NCBI GenBank assembly: GCA_040382095.1
Contig: JBEIGB010000046.1
Span: forward strand, 1-28,466
Length of the DNA stretch: 28,466 nt
Source of the DNA: JADJPL01 sp040382095
GTDB taxonomy: Bacteria; Bacteroidota; Bacteroidia; Chitinophagales; Saprospiraceae
Reading direction: 5' to 3'
The notes under the pieces were generated by a model. That model had not been told where the DNA came from and ran no database searches. It saw only the letters and a program-made list of their open reading frames with translations. Shown one piece after another: positions 6,818-15,694 of this stretch. The translations under genes and the position numbers were made by a program. Each line of letters begins with the position of its first letter. The first letter of the stretch is position 1.

Positions 6818-9367
6818 TTATTGACGGATTTCGTCTCCAAACATGGATTCTTCGTCGTTTAGCCCGCCGGGCATCGAAGGAGCCATATCGCGGTACTTAC
6901 TGCAATCCAGTTCTATCCGTAAATCGCCCTCCGGCCTGAAAAACCTGAGCTTTGGGTCATAGTCCACTTTGGTGGAGGTTTCGAGCCGCTTGATGAACTC
7001 GGTGAAAAAAGGTTTAGCCATCCTGGCACCCTGGCCCATGGCGGAAGAACGGAAAGCCACCCAGCGATCCTCCCCACCAACCCAGGTGCCTACTACGAGA
7101 TTTGGCGTAATCCCCATAAACCATCCATCTACGTTGTCGTTAGTGGTGCCGGTTTTCCCCCCGGCATCGCTTTGGAGGCCTCCAAGGCCACCGGCATAAC
7201 GCAACATTTCGACCATGACATAGGCCGCATTAGGCGGTAATGCCCGTTTCTCCTCGGGTATGCCCTCATAGATGACACGTCCGTTCTTATCTTCAATACG
7301 AAGGATTGCCGTCGGGCGGTTAAATGTGCCATTGTTGGCAAACGTAGTGTAAGCACCAGTCATTTCCATGACGGTCAGGTCGGTTGCACCAAGACAAATA
7401 GACGGCGATTGGGGCACGCGCAGCCGGTTATTGGCATAACGCGCACTGCTGTCAATACCCATTTCATTGATCAGCGAACGAACTGGCTCCGTATCTCCAA
7501 GTTGTTTCATCAGAAAAACAGAAACGGTGTTCTTGGAATTTTTTAACCCCTCGAACAGGGTCACCTGGCGGTTGGAGTAGTCCTCTCCAAAATTCTGCGG
7601 GGTCCATCTTTCGATCAGCCCAAAATTTCCCTCTCCGACTTCAATAGTCTGCGGAGTATCCCAAACCTTAAAACATGGGGATACTCCCTGTAGCGCTATG
7701 GCAGTCGCATAAACGAATGGCTTGAAAGATGAACCCACTTGCCGGTTGCTGCGTACATGATCGTATTTGAAATACTTGTAGCTGACACCACCTACCCAGA
7801 CTTTAATCTGTCCGCTGCGGGGATCTACACCAAGAATGCCGGTTTGGAGAAACATCCGGGTATATTTTATCGAGTCTAGCGGCGACATGACGGTATCTTT
7901 CTCCATATCGCTATTATACGCGAATACGCGCATAGACACCGGAGTCCTGAATACGCGGTCTTTTTCTTCCTGGAGCCGGTCCCAGGCGGTTTTTAGCGGA
8001 ATGAAAATATCGCTTTGCAAAACCCGCTTGAAGCGGTTGGCCTGCCTTGAGCTGAGTACCTGGTCTGCGGCCAGTTTATCCAGATAACCCTGATTTTGAT
8101 GCTCCCGCATAATGATTTGAATCTCCTTGTCATTATCCGACCATTTGATATCTGCAAATTCCCGCTGAAGTTGGATGATTACAGGCAGCAGATAGGCTTC
8201 CCGCAATGTCCTGTACCGCTCGGATTCCCTCATGATACGCTGTAGCTCCTGATTGCGTTTTTCGAGCGGTACCTCCTTTTCCGATCCTGTCCGGTAAGTC
8301 CAGGGGTCGCGGTTCTTCCATTCATTGAAGAATGCACCCTGTAATTTGGCCATGTGCTGTAACATGGTAGCTTCGGCGATACGTTGCATTTCGGCATCAA
8401 TGGTGGTATAGACCTTGAGGCCATCGCGGTAGATATCGTAGGAAGTGCCATCCGGCTTCTGATATTCCTCACGGCTCAGGATTTCCTTGATATCTTTGGC
8501 AAGCTCGCTGCGAAAATAGGTAGCCGGCCCATCGAGAAAAGTTTTTGGGGTGAATGTTATCCCCAGCGGCAGCACCCTTGCTTCATCGTAATCTGCCATG
8601 GAAATGCTCCCGCCTTTTGCCATCTGCTTCAGGACAACTTCCCGGCGCTTGAGTACGAGCTCGGGGCGGCGCAGCGGGTTGTATAGGGAAGCATTCTTCA
8701 ACATACCAATCAGCATTGCCGCTTCTTGTACTTCGAGGCTGTCCTGGGGCTTGTTGAAGTATATCTCCGATGCAAGTTTGATCCCTTGTGCCCCATTGAT
8801 GAAGTCATATTTGTTGAGGTAAAGGGCAATGATCTCGTTCTTGGTATATTTACGCTCCAGACGGACTGCGATGATCCATTCTTTGAATTTTTGAATTATC
8901 CGTACCAACTTATTGGAAGCGCGCTTTCCGGTGAAGAGTAGCTTTGCCAATTGCTGGGTGATGGTGCTCGCTCCACCTGAACTTTCCTGCTGGAGCAGGA
9001 TCGTCTTGAACAAGACCCTGCCGAGTGCCTTGAAATCAATACCGGCATGACTGAAGAAACGGGCATCTTCTGTCGCAACCAGTGCCTGCACAAGATAAGG
9101 GGACAACTCGTCGTAAGTTACAGGCACCCTGTTTTCAGTGAAATAGCGGCCAAGCACCTCGCCGTTATTGGCATAGACCTCGGTGGCAAGTTCACTGCGG
9201 GGGTTTTCTAATTCTTTTACAGAGGGTAAGTTGGTGAAAGACAAGCCAATGAAAAGCACAATGACGAAAGCAATCCCGCCCAGCAAAAACTTCCATAGCC
9301 AGCGGATTGTTTGAACGTAAGCAGGGTTGTCGCTCCCTCCTAATAAATAATCTATCAATTGGCGCAT
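6818..9367 (-). CDS. Penicillin-binding protein 1A, bifunctional transglycosylase/transpeptidase
   Basis: This enzyme polymerises and crosslinks peptidoglycan. It has 849 residues from ATG 9367. A GTG nine codons upstream lies inside/upstream of the -7 box at 9384-9391, which argues against it. A membrane anchor spans ~25-44. The GT51 domain follows with EDARFF (catalytic Glu at ~100) and GGASTITQQLAK. The transpeptidase has SSFK (546-549, nucleophile Ser546), SKN and KTGTT (738-742). Between them, at about residues 330-500, lies a charged helical insertion (QRIMRESERYRTLREAY and similar) that I associate with Bacteroidota PBP1A. The protein ends in a short acidic tail. It is the first gene of a run with the cyclophilin lipoprotein and gcvT. 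Confidence 0.95.
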   Translation of the reverse strand: MRQLIDYLLGGSDNPAYVQTIRWLWKFLLGGIAFVIVLFIGLSFTNLPSVKELENPRSELATEVYANNGEVLGRYFTENRVPVTYDELSPYLVQALVATEDARFFSHAGIDFKALGRVLFKTILLQQESSGGASTITQQLAKLLFTGKRASNKLVRIIQKFKEWIIAVRLERKYTKNEIIALYLNKYDFINGAQGIKLASEIYFNKPQDSLEVQEAAMLIGMLKNASLYNPLRRPELVLKRREVVLKQMAKGGSISMADYDEARVLPLGITFTPKTFLDGPATYFRSELAKDIKEILSREEYQKPDGTSYDIYRDGLKVYTTIDAEMQRIAEATMLQHMAKLQGAFFNEWKNRDPWTYRTGSEKEVPLEKRNQELQRIMRESERYRTLREAYLLPVIIQLQREFADIKWSDNDKEIQIIMREHQNQGYLDKLAADQVLSSRQANRFKRVLQSDIFIPLKTAWDRLQEEKDRVFRTPVSMRVFAYNSDMEKDTVMSPLDSIKYTRMFLQTGILGVDPRSGQIKVWVGGVSYKYFKYDHVRSNRQVGSSFKPFVYATAIALQGVSPCFKVWDTPQTIEVGEGNFGLIERWTPQNFGEDYSNRQVTLFEGLKNSKNTVSVFLMKQLGDTEPVRSLINEMGIDSSARYANNRLRVPQSPSICLGATDLTVMEMTGAYTTFANNGTFNRPTAILRIEDKNGRVIYEGIPEEKRALPPNAAYVMVEMLRYAGGLGGLQSDAGGKTGTTNDNVDGWFMGITPNLVVGTWVGGEDRWVAFRSSAMGQGARMAKPFFTEFIKRLETSTKVDYDPKLRFFRPEGDLRIELDCSKYRDMAPSMPGGLNDEESMFGDEIRQ

Positions 9368-9383
9368 GGACTTTATATTTGGA

Positions 9384-9391
9384 CAAAAATA
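9384..9391 (-). promoter_or_regulatory. Bacteroidota-type -7 box of the PBP1A gene
   Basis: Read on the minus strand, this is TATTTTTG, a full match to TAnnTTTG. It lies 17 bases upstream of the proposed ATG 9367 and implies a leader of roughly 10 nt. No good TTTG is seen at the -33 position, so the promoter is only half supported. Confidence 0.5.
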
Positions 9392-9548
9392 CACGATTTC
9401 GTAAAGTGCTGGTATAATTTTATTGAGGTAACGTGCAACAGACTTGATGTGGCGGAAATTTTAAAGCCGAAAATGCCCGCTTTTCTATCGCACGGACACC
9501 CGGCACCAGGTGTGAGGCTTAATTACAATTGACAAAAATACAATCCAG

Positions 9549-10715
9549 ATGAAAATTGGTGTTATCGGCAGTGGGGTAATGGGAACCGGGATCGTACAGT
9601 TCGTGGCAGTTTCCGGTGAACAGGTTGTTGTTACCGATAAAAATCTGTATGCCCTCCGACACGCCGAATCCCAGCTTCGTGACGCCCTGGGCCGCCAGAT
9701 GGAAAAAGGACGACTTACAGATGTGCAGTATGCCGATATTCAGCGTAATATCACCTTTTCCGATGACCTCGAAGCACTTCGGCCGGTATCTATAGTGTTT
9801 GAGGCGATTGCAGAATCCCTGACAGTAAAACAACAGCTTTTCCAGTCGCTGGAAAATATAGTTTCTGGCGATTGTATATTGGCCACAAATACTTCCGCGC
9901 TTTCCGTTTCTGCAATTGCCGCTTCATGCAGTCAGGATGCTTCAAGGGTCCTGGGGGTACATTTTTTTAACCCGGTGCCCCTGATGCGCCTGGTGGAAGT
10001 CATCCCCGCAATCCAGACTGCACCGGAAGTGATCGGTAAGATGCAGGCACAGTTGAATGTATGGGGTAAAACTACCGTCACAGCAAAAGATACCCCGGGC
10101 TTTATTGTAAATAGAATCGCCCGCCCGTTTTATGGCGAAGCCCTGCGTATTTTGGAGGAGGGTATAGCCAGTGCCGCTACAATTGACTGGGCGATGACAT
10201 CTGTTGGTGGGTTCAGGATGGGGCCCTTCGAACTTATGGATTATATCGGCAACGATGTGAATTTTACCGTCACGCGGAGTATCTATGAAGCCTTATTTTA
10301 TGATCCGCGCTACAGGCCTTCCCTGACGCAGCAAAAAATGGTCGAGGCAGGGCGACTGGGGAGAAAGTCAGGAAAAGGTTTTTTTGATTATTCCCCCGGT
10401 GCACCCAAACCTGCTCCTAGAGAAGACCCTCGCCTTGGCCAGGCAATCTTTGAACGTATCCTTTCCATGCTGATCAATGAGGCTGCCGATGCCCTGTACT
10501 GGGGCATAGCGTCCCGTGACGATATTGACCTGGCAATAGCCCTCGGGGTCAATTACCCCAAAGGGCTGTTACGCTGGGCAGACGAAGTGGGAATTGCACG
10601 CTGTGTCAACCAGCTGGACAGTATGTACGAACACTATCGCGAAGATAGATACCGCTGTAGCCCACTGCTAAGAAAAATGTCCCTGGAGTGCCGGGCATTT
10701 TATCCGCAGGAATAG
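9549..10715 (+). CDS. 3-hydroxyacyl-CoA dehydrogenase (PaaH/Hbd type)
   Basis: This NAD-dependent enzyme oxidises (3S)-3-hydroxyacyl-CoA to 3-oxoacyl-CoA. It has 388 residues. The N-terminal Rossmann domain has GSGVMG (7-12) and an acidic residue (VVTDKN) that selects NAD. The catalytic pair is H138 (GVHFFNP) with E150 (RLVEVI), and the conserved N188 (TPGFIVNRI) is present. A first C-terminal helical domain (GGFRMGPFELMDYIGND) is followed by a second partial one (ILSMLINEAADALYWGIASRDDIDLAIALGVNYPKGLLRW). Two tandem C-terminal domains are the layout of PaaH/PaaC-type enzymes rather than minimal 280-residue Hbd. No other beta-oxidation or phenylacetate gene lies nearby, so the substrate cannot be fixed. 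Its 3' end converges on the M36 protease gene with 27 bp between. Confidence 0.92.
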   Translation: MKIGVIGSGVMGTGIVQFVAVSGEQVVVTDKNLYALRHAESQLRDALGRQMEKGRLTDVQYADIQRNITFSDDLEALRPVSIVFEAIAESLTVKQQLFQSLENIVSGDCILATNTSALSVSAIAASCSQDASRVLGVHFFNPVPLMRLVEVIPAIQTAPEVIGKMQAQLNVWGKTTVTAKDTPGFIVNRIARPFYGEALRILEEGIASAATIDWAMTSVGGFRMGPFELMDYIGNDVNFTVTRSIYEALFYDPRYRPSLTQQKMVEAGRLGRKSGKGFFDYSPGAPKPAPREDPRLGQAIFERILSMLINEAADALYWGIASRDDIDLAIALGVNYPKGLLRWADEVGIARCVNQLDSMYEHYREDRYRCSPLLRKMSLECRAFYPQE

Positions 10716-10742
10716 ATTTGTTGATGCAGGCCAGCACCGCTT

Positions 10743-13700
10743 TCAGTAGATGACCATTTTTTCAACAAAAATACCTTCCGCAGATACTATCCTGAGGAAA
10801 TGAACTCCTGGCGGTATCCCCTTTAAAGGGAAAGCGGCGGACAATCCATTGTTTGCCTGCGCTATAGGCCATTCCATAACTTTACGTCCATCGGGGGAAA
10901 AAAGCTCAAGTGTTTTCGGGGTTATGTCCTGGCCCGGAAGTCTTTCTAAATAGAAAAAATCCCTGGCAGGGTTAGGGAAAATCCGAAAATTACCAGCTGC
11001 TGGAAGGATCGTTTGGATATTCGTAGAAATTCCAGGCTCTATAATAGTGCCCCATTCACGGGGCATCGCACAGACGCGGTCGCCTGATTTACTATACGCG
11101 CAGGCCTCAGTGGCTAGATTGACCACGTCCAAAAGCTCTACAAGATCAATTGACCAGCCGGGAAGGGATAGACCACCGCGTCCGGCCGGCTCCTGATTGG
11201 TGGCAAACCTGAAGCGAAGCTGTATTTTCCTGCCCTTGAAGGTGGATAGGTCTATGTAGCTTGGACGAAAGGAATCCGGGCCCGCACCGGAAAAACCATT
11301 GACCCGGGCCACGCCAAATGCGTTATTGAGCATTGGCCTTGCATACGGCTGTCGAAAAATGAGGCTGTCGTGGATGGGTGTCCAGGTATTACTGCCCTCA
11401 AATGCGTATTCGACGATACCGCCATCGTAAGTCTCCTGGGTAAAATACCGGTGGAAAAACCTCAGGACGGGTTTTGTACCCAAAACTTCCAGTGGCTTCG
11501 CGAGTTGGAGCACGTGGTCGTTTTCTGAGGTCATGGCAGGGATATTCCAGCTCAGGCTTCCCGCGACAGGGCTGACCGGCGTACCCAGCACCCAGCTGTT
11601 TTCCCCTTTGATCCGGGTCGTGGTCCAGTTGGCAGCTCCTTGTTCCATATCATCGGAGAAGGTGCGGGTAGAACGTTTGTCAGAATTTTCGCGTAGTTGA
11701 TAGGTTATTTTTTTTGAAGTACCCGGTGAAAGAAGTCCGACTTCCAGCCAAAGGGTATTGTTTTGCAGGGAATCCCGGATGGCACCTTTTACAGATCCTG
11801 CCACGAAAACCGTATTGTCGGGCAGCATATCCTGAATCCAGAGATCGGTCACGGTCGAATCCTTGTAATTATTGATTTGTAAAGTGATCTCAAAAGGCTC
11901 TCCCGATTGAATGGCAGGGGTCGAAGATTTATGCAGCTCGACGGTTTTTCTGCAAGCCGGGGGCAGGTCGAACGCCTGTAACCCATCGTTCCTGTCATCT
12001 GTACTGCCTTGCCGGGCACTAAACCCGATTCCCCTCCGCGCGAAGACTTCCCAGATCAGACATTGATTGTCGCCATTGTAGTTAAGCTTGTCGGCGGCAA
12101 GGATAGCGTCGCGGCCATCAACAAAACCAGGGTTGCAGGGCTGGAGCTTCATGCCGTCCATGACTAATTGGATCGCCTTATTATTGCCGCCTTTTCCTGT
12201 TACGAGGTCGGGGTCCCAGCCATATCGGCTGGACATTTCCCAGTAGAGGTCCCACAGGGTGGCAGCCCATATTTCTCCTACCGGATGGGGTATCCGGGTA
12301 GTCGCCGAAGCCGGACGGGTACCAATAATATCATTATACACCTGGTTATTGATCTTGAAGTCTGTAGAGTAGGGCATCCTGCGGATACCTGTGCCAGAGC
12401 TGCCCTGGCGCAAGGAGTAAGTACCAATCCCCTTCGCTTGCTTCCCCGTCTGACCTGGCTTTACAGTCATGACGAGGGTGAAAAAATCGCTCCAGCCTTC
12501 CCCCATTGCTTCGTCGTTGAACAGGCAGTCCACTTTTGAGGGGCCGGCGGTTAGCCGGTTGGAAATCCCGTGGGCATATTCATGAGCGGTAATGCCGTTG
12601 TCCATACTGGCATCGCGCAATGCAGGGCCGGTACCCTGAAAGGCAATGGTCGCAGAAACTTCCCGCGCCAGATTTAATTCTGCCTGAATTCGCGCAGCAT
12701 CTGAGGATTTTATCAGTACCGCCGGAATAGTGGGCGTTGGCGGGGTATTATCGCCGCCCATAGTGAGGATTTGATCCTGGTTATTGGCAATGATGACGCC
12801 AATCGCACCAGCCTGTGCCGCCCGAAGTGTTTTCTCTTTAAAGGTACAGGTACCTCTGGTAATCAGGGCAATATTTCCTCTGACATCGGCGATGTTGGAG
12901 ATCGAGCTACATGCGAGGTTACTTCGGACACTGTCCACAACGGCTACGACGCGTCCGGTGATTTTTTTTGAAGTAATTAATGGGCCAAATGAGGCGCCTC
13001 CGGTCTGCAGGAGCCCGGAGATATTCGACGGGGATTCGATTCGGAGCAGAAAATCGTTGCTGGGTGTCCAGAGGTACATCTGCATGACACCAGGGTCGCC
13101 GTCAGGTAATGTCAGGAAATTGGCATTATTGACCCCGCCGCCATCCTGGGCCTGTGCCATGACGGCATCTTTTTCTTTTCCACCCTTGCTGTAATTATTC
13201 TCCTGAAAATTTCCTGCCGCTTCGTTGAAGCCATACTGATAAGCAAGGTCGTGGATTACATTGTTGAGATAAAAAAGCTGGGTGACGGAAGGAAGGGGCT
13301 GATCTATGGGCTCCAGAATGCTCGAAAAGGGAAAATCAAAGATTAATTCGGGCCCCCCATCGGGGAGGTTGCCATCTGCTGAGTCATCGTTGTTCCGATC
13401 GAGGTAGGCAAAGGTGTTGTTGCCGCGCGTGGTCGTATATTCCGCTCCGGGGATACCATTGACATCATGCCATCCGAAGGGAGAGGCTTTGGGATCTGCG
13501 GGGTTTACAACCAGGGTTTGAGTGCCCTCAGAAGGGCTTTCCAGAGGAAGTTTAAACACCCGGTAGGTGGCCCGGTCGTTTAAATCCGGGAAATATCCTG
13601 TTGCTTCAGGGGTTGCTGCCTTCGTATCGTCATGCGTATGGCTGTCGCAATCCGCTTGTGTATCCGAGGGTATGGTGCCGAAATGGCAATAGATGGTACG

Positions 13701-14357
13701 GTTAAAGGTATTCAGGACCTGCCCGTTTTCGGCATCCACAAACACCACGTGGTAGTCCTGGTTGCGTAGGTCGTGTACTCCAACCTGCCAGCAAAGCTTG
13801 AGGCTGTTGTCGGGCTGGGGCAGGTAAACCAGTTCGAGAGGGATGGTACTCCTGGACAAGGTTTTATCTTCCAGTTTAACCGGGTTATTGCCCCTGGGTA
13901 GTACAGGGAGGTGGGGCATGGGGATACCGAGGTGTTCGAAGGTGGAGATCAGAGCAGTTTGTGCATCTTTCTTAGGGCTTATCGCGTTGGCCCGGGCAGC
14001 TAAATCCGCGAGAAACCGCTGGGTGGAATAAACCGTTTTTCCTTCCCGGTCGAGATGGATACTGCCAAGTGCATTGTACACCGGAATGCTCTGGTAGCGT
14101 TGTTGCAGGTACACATGGGTTATGCCATTATGGGTACTTTGGTAGCGGTCGGTGATGACGAGATCGGCGAGGTCGGCAGGTGCTGCCCCCCTGCTGATGG
14201 CTGCTGCGCGTGCAGATTCGATTACATAAAGGCCCGGGGGGTCTTCCTGGGCATTCATGGAACCCACTCCGAGAAAGAATGCGAGGAGATACGCTTTGAA
14301 TTTTTTGTAACCGGGTGCTTCACTGCACCTCTTAGCTGCTTTAAAAAATAGTTGCAT
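10743..14357 (-). CDS. T9SS-secreted M36 (fungalysin) family metalloprotease, multidomain
   Basis: This zinc endopeptidase precursor of 1204 residues is predicted to be secreted by the type IX system. The signal peptide ends at ~36 (SMNAQ). An FTP-type propeptide region follows (HVYLQQRYQSIPVYNALGSI, about 80-100). The catalytic region begins near residue 290. HEYAH at 592-596 supplies two zinc ligands and the general base, and E620 in GEGWSDFF is the expected third ligand. Inserted before it, at ~440-565, is a PA (protease-associated) domain (NIALITRGTCTFKEKTLRAAQ, AGAIGVIIANN). After the catalytic part come a DUF11-like Ig domain (~785-870, LWIQDMLPDNTVFV), a MAM/immune-inhibitor-like beta-sandwich (~880-1060) and a type A sorting domain (~1125-1204, FRIFPNPARDFFYLE and terminal FVEKMVIY). 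The propeptide should be removed on activation. Probable role: extracellular protein degradation. Confidence 0.93.
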   Translation of the reverse strand: MQLFFKAAKRCSEAPGYKKFKAYLLAFFLGVGSMNAQEDPPGLYVIESARAAAISRGAAPADLADLVITDRYQSTHNGITHVYLQQRYQSIPVYNALGSIHLDREGKTVYSTQRFLADLAARANAISPKKDAQTALISTFEHLGIPMPHLPVLPRGNNPVKLEDKTLSRSTIPLELVYLPQPDNSLKLCWQVGVHDLRNQDYHVVFVDAENGQVLNTFNRTIYCHFGTIPSDTQADCDSHTHDDTKAATPEATGYFPDLNDRATYRVFKLPLESPSEGTQTLVVNPADPKASPFGWHDVNGIPGAEYTTTRGNNTFAYLDRNNDDSADGNLPDGGPELIFDFPFSSILEPIDQPLPSVTQLFYLNNVIHDLAYQYGFNEAAGNFQENNYSKGGKEKDAVMAQAQDGGGVNNANFLTLPDGDPGVMQMYLWTPSNDFLLRIESPSNISGLLQTGGASFGPLITSKKITGRVVAVVDSVRSNLACSSISNIADVRGNIALITRGTCTFKEKTLRAAQAGAIGVIIANNQDQILTMGGDNTPPTPTIPAVLIKSSDAARIQAELNLAREVSATIAFQGTGPALRDASMDNGITAHEYAHGISNRLTAGPSKVDCLFNDEAMGEGWSDFFTLVMTVKPGQTGKQAKGIGTYSLRQGSSGTGIRRMPYSTDFKINNQVYNDIIGTRPASATTRIPHPVGEIWAATLWDLYWEMSSRYGWDPDLVTGKGGNNKAIQLVMDGMKLQPCNPGFVDGRDAILAADKLNYNGDNQCLIWEVFARRGIGFSARQGSTDDRNDGLQAFDLPPACRKTVELHKSSTPAIQSGEPFEITLQINNYKDSTVTDLWIQDMLPDNTVFVAGSVKGAIRDSLQNNTLWLEVGLLSPGTSKKITYQLRENSDKRSTRTFSDDMEQGAANWTTTRIKGENSWVLGTPVSPVAGSLSWNIPAMTSENDHVLQLAKPLEVLGTKPVLRFFHRYFTQETYDGGIVEYAFEGSNTWTPIHDSLIFRQPYARPMLNNAFGVARVNGFSGAGPDSFRPSYIDLSTFKGRKIQLRFRFATNQEPAGRGGLSLPGWSIDLVELLDVVNLATEACAYSKSGDRVCAMPREWGTIIEPGISTNIQTILPAAGNFRIFPNPARDFFYLERLPGQDITPKTLELFSPDGRKVMEWPIAQANNGLSAAFPLKGIPPGVHFLRIVSAEGIFVEKMVIY

Positions 14358-14772
14358 GGAACACTATTGAAGCTTATATCGAAATGGTTCTTTAGAATTT
14401 TCGCAAAGTAGGAAAAAGCAATTTTTAAAGGTGGAATCGGGTTACATTTTTTATGTAATATTAGCAACGGCACACATTTTCCGATGCAGAAAAGGGAAGA
14501 AGTTCTTTGAAATCCAGAAAGGGAAAAAACAGCGGGGAAATTTGTGTCCCTCACGGATAAATCCTCCTGCCATGCGCCGAAGTACTTAGTAAATATTGGT
14601 ATATCGCTCCCTAACGGGGCTTTGGAAGGATCTTACATGATTTGTTCCTATGGTATTTCGTCTTGTTGTGCGACTATTCTGCAACAAGTCTCCTGACGCA
14701 CAAAAAGTTCAAAGGGTTTTCCGATAAAAGGATTGTTTTATCTTGTGTGCAGCTCAGATCAATCTTTTGCTA
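14358..14772. other. 415-bp divergent intergenic region with several hairpins
   Basis: The region separates the M36 protease gene (minus) from rlmB (plus). I find no protein gene. It holds three clear inverted repeats: TTACAT/ATGTAA (14442-14447/14453-14458), CTTGTTG/CAACAAG (14662-14668/14682-14688) and GATAAAA/TTTTATC (14723-14729/14736-14742). It must hold the promoters of both genes, but no box fully matches the TAnnTTTG consensus. TATCTTG at 14739-14745 is one base short of it. A leader RNA or small RNA here is possible but unsupported. Confidence 0.5.
14723..14742. repeat. Perfect 7-bp inverted repeat just upstream of rlmB
   Basis: GATAAAA (14723-14729) and TTTTATC (14736-14742) are separated by GGATTG, 30 bp before the rlmB ATG. 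The right arm overlaps a near-consensus -7 box (TATCTTG). It could be a regulator binding site or, if transcribed, a small leader hairpin. Confidence 0.45.
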
Positions 14773-15528
14773 ATGGAAGAACAGAACAAGGAGATTATTT
14801 TCGGCAGGCATCCGGTACTGGACGCTATTAAAGCCGGGCATACGGTGGATAAGGTAGTCGTGCAGCAGGGTATCCGGGGCGAATTTGAGAAGGAGGTACG
14901 ACAATTGTGCAAGACCATGGGGATTCCGTTGACGACTGTACCAAAGGAGCGTATGGGAAAATGGACAAGGGGGAACCATCAGGGGATAATCGCTTTGATT
15001 TCCGCCATTTCATTTTATAGACTGGAGCATATTTTGCCCAATGTATTTGAGCGGGGCGAGGTCCCGCTTTTTTTGGTTCTGGATGGTATTACCGACGTAC
15101 GCAATTTTGGAGCTATTGCCCGTACTGCGGAAGTGTGCGGCGCGCACGCACTTATAGTGCCACAGAAGAAGACGGCATGGATAAACGCAGAGGCGATGAA
15201 AGCCTCTGCCGGCGCTTTGGGCCTGCTGCCCGTATGTAGGGAGCCGAGTTTGGCCAATGCCCTGGATTTGCTCAGAAATTCGGGCGTACAGGTCCTTGCG
15301 AGTGACCTGCACGCGGAAAGATATTTATTTGATATGGATTTCTGCCCTCCTACAGCACTGGTCCTTGGAGCAGAAGACGAAGGTATTGGCCCTGTGGCCC
15401 GGCAGGCAGCCGATCATACCTTTGTCATTCCACAAAAAGGGCAAACCGATTCGCTGAACGTTTCGGTTGCCGCTGGGATGATGCTGTACGAGGCTGTCCG
15501 ACAGCGCTGGATCCCCACCCCTGCATAG
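14773..15528 (+). CDS. rlmB: 23S rRNA (guanosine-2'-O-)-methyltransferase RlmB-like (SpoU/TrmH family)
   Basis: This 251-residue SPOUT methyltransferase uses S-adenosylmethionine for 2'-O-ribose methylation, most likely of 23S rRNA. ATG 14773 is preferred over an in-frame TTG ten codons upstream, because MEEQNKEIIFGRHPVLDAI is the usual RlmB N-terminus. An N-terminal L30e-like substrate-binding domain spans ~1-75 (FGRHPVLDAI, GNHQGI). The trefoil-knot catalytic domain has the three SpoU motifs: DGITDVRNFGAIARTAE, LVLGAEDEGI and IPQKGQTDSLNVSVAAG. The conserved Arg and Asn of motif 1 and the Ser/Asn of motif 3 are intact. A TrmH or another RNA 2'-O-methyltransferase is the alternative. It is transcribed alone. 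Confidence 0.92.
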   Translation: MEEQNKEIIFGRHPVLDAIKAGHTVDKVVVQQGIRGEFEKEVRQLCKTMGIPLTTVPKERMGKWTRGNHQGIIALISAISFYRLEHILPNVFERGEVPLFLVLDGITDVRNFGAIARTAEVCGAHALIVPQKKTAWINAEAMKASAGALGLLPVCREPSLANALDLLRNSGVQVLASDLHAERYLFDMDFCPPTALVLGAEDEGIGPVARQAADHTFVIPQKGQTDSLNVSVAAGMMLYEAVRQRWIPTPA

Positions 15529-15694
15529 TGCTGTTCTGCTTTTTACAATGGAACGATCCTGCAATGAGCATAGCGTGTTTTAGACAGAGGTGTTTTTGGG
15601 TCAGCAGAGCAGCCCGCTTGCCTGGAAAGCCTTCAGGCCGACAAAAAACAGATTTTCGGGAAATGCCAACCCGCCGCAACAAACCTGTTACAGA

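Noticed and set aside
9368..9394. Upstream GTG start for PBP1A adding nine residues
   Set aside because: The GTG lies upstream of the consensus -7 box at 9384-9391, so it would not be in the transcript. ATG 9367 gives a normal N-terminus.
15530..15613. Long-range 10-bp inverted repeat (GCTGTTCTGC / GCAGAGCAGC) downstream of rlmB as a terminator
   Set aside because: The loop is about 64 nt, one pair is a wobble and no T-tract follows the second arm, so intrinsic termination is not supported.
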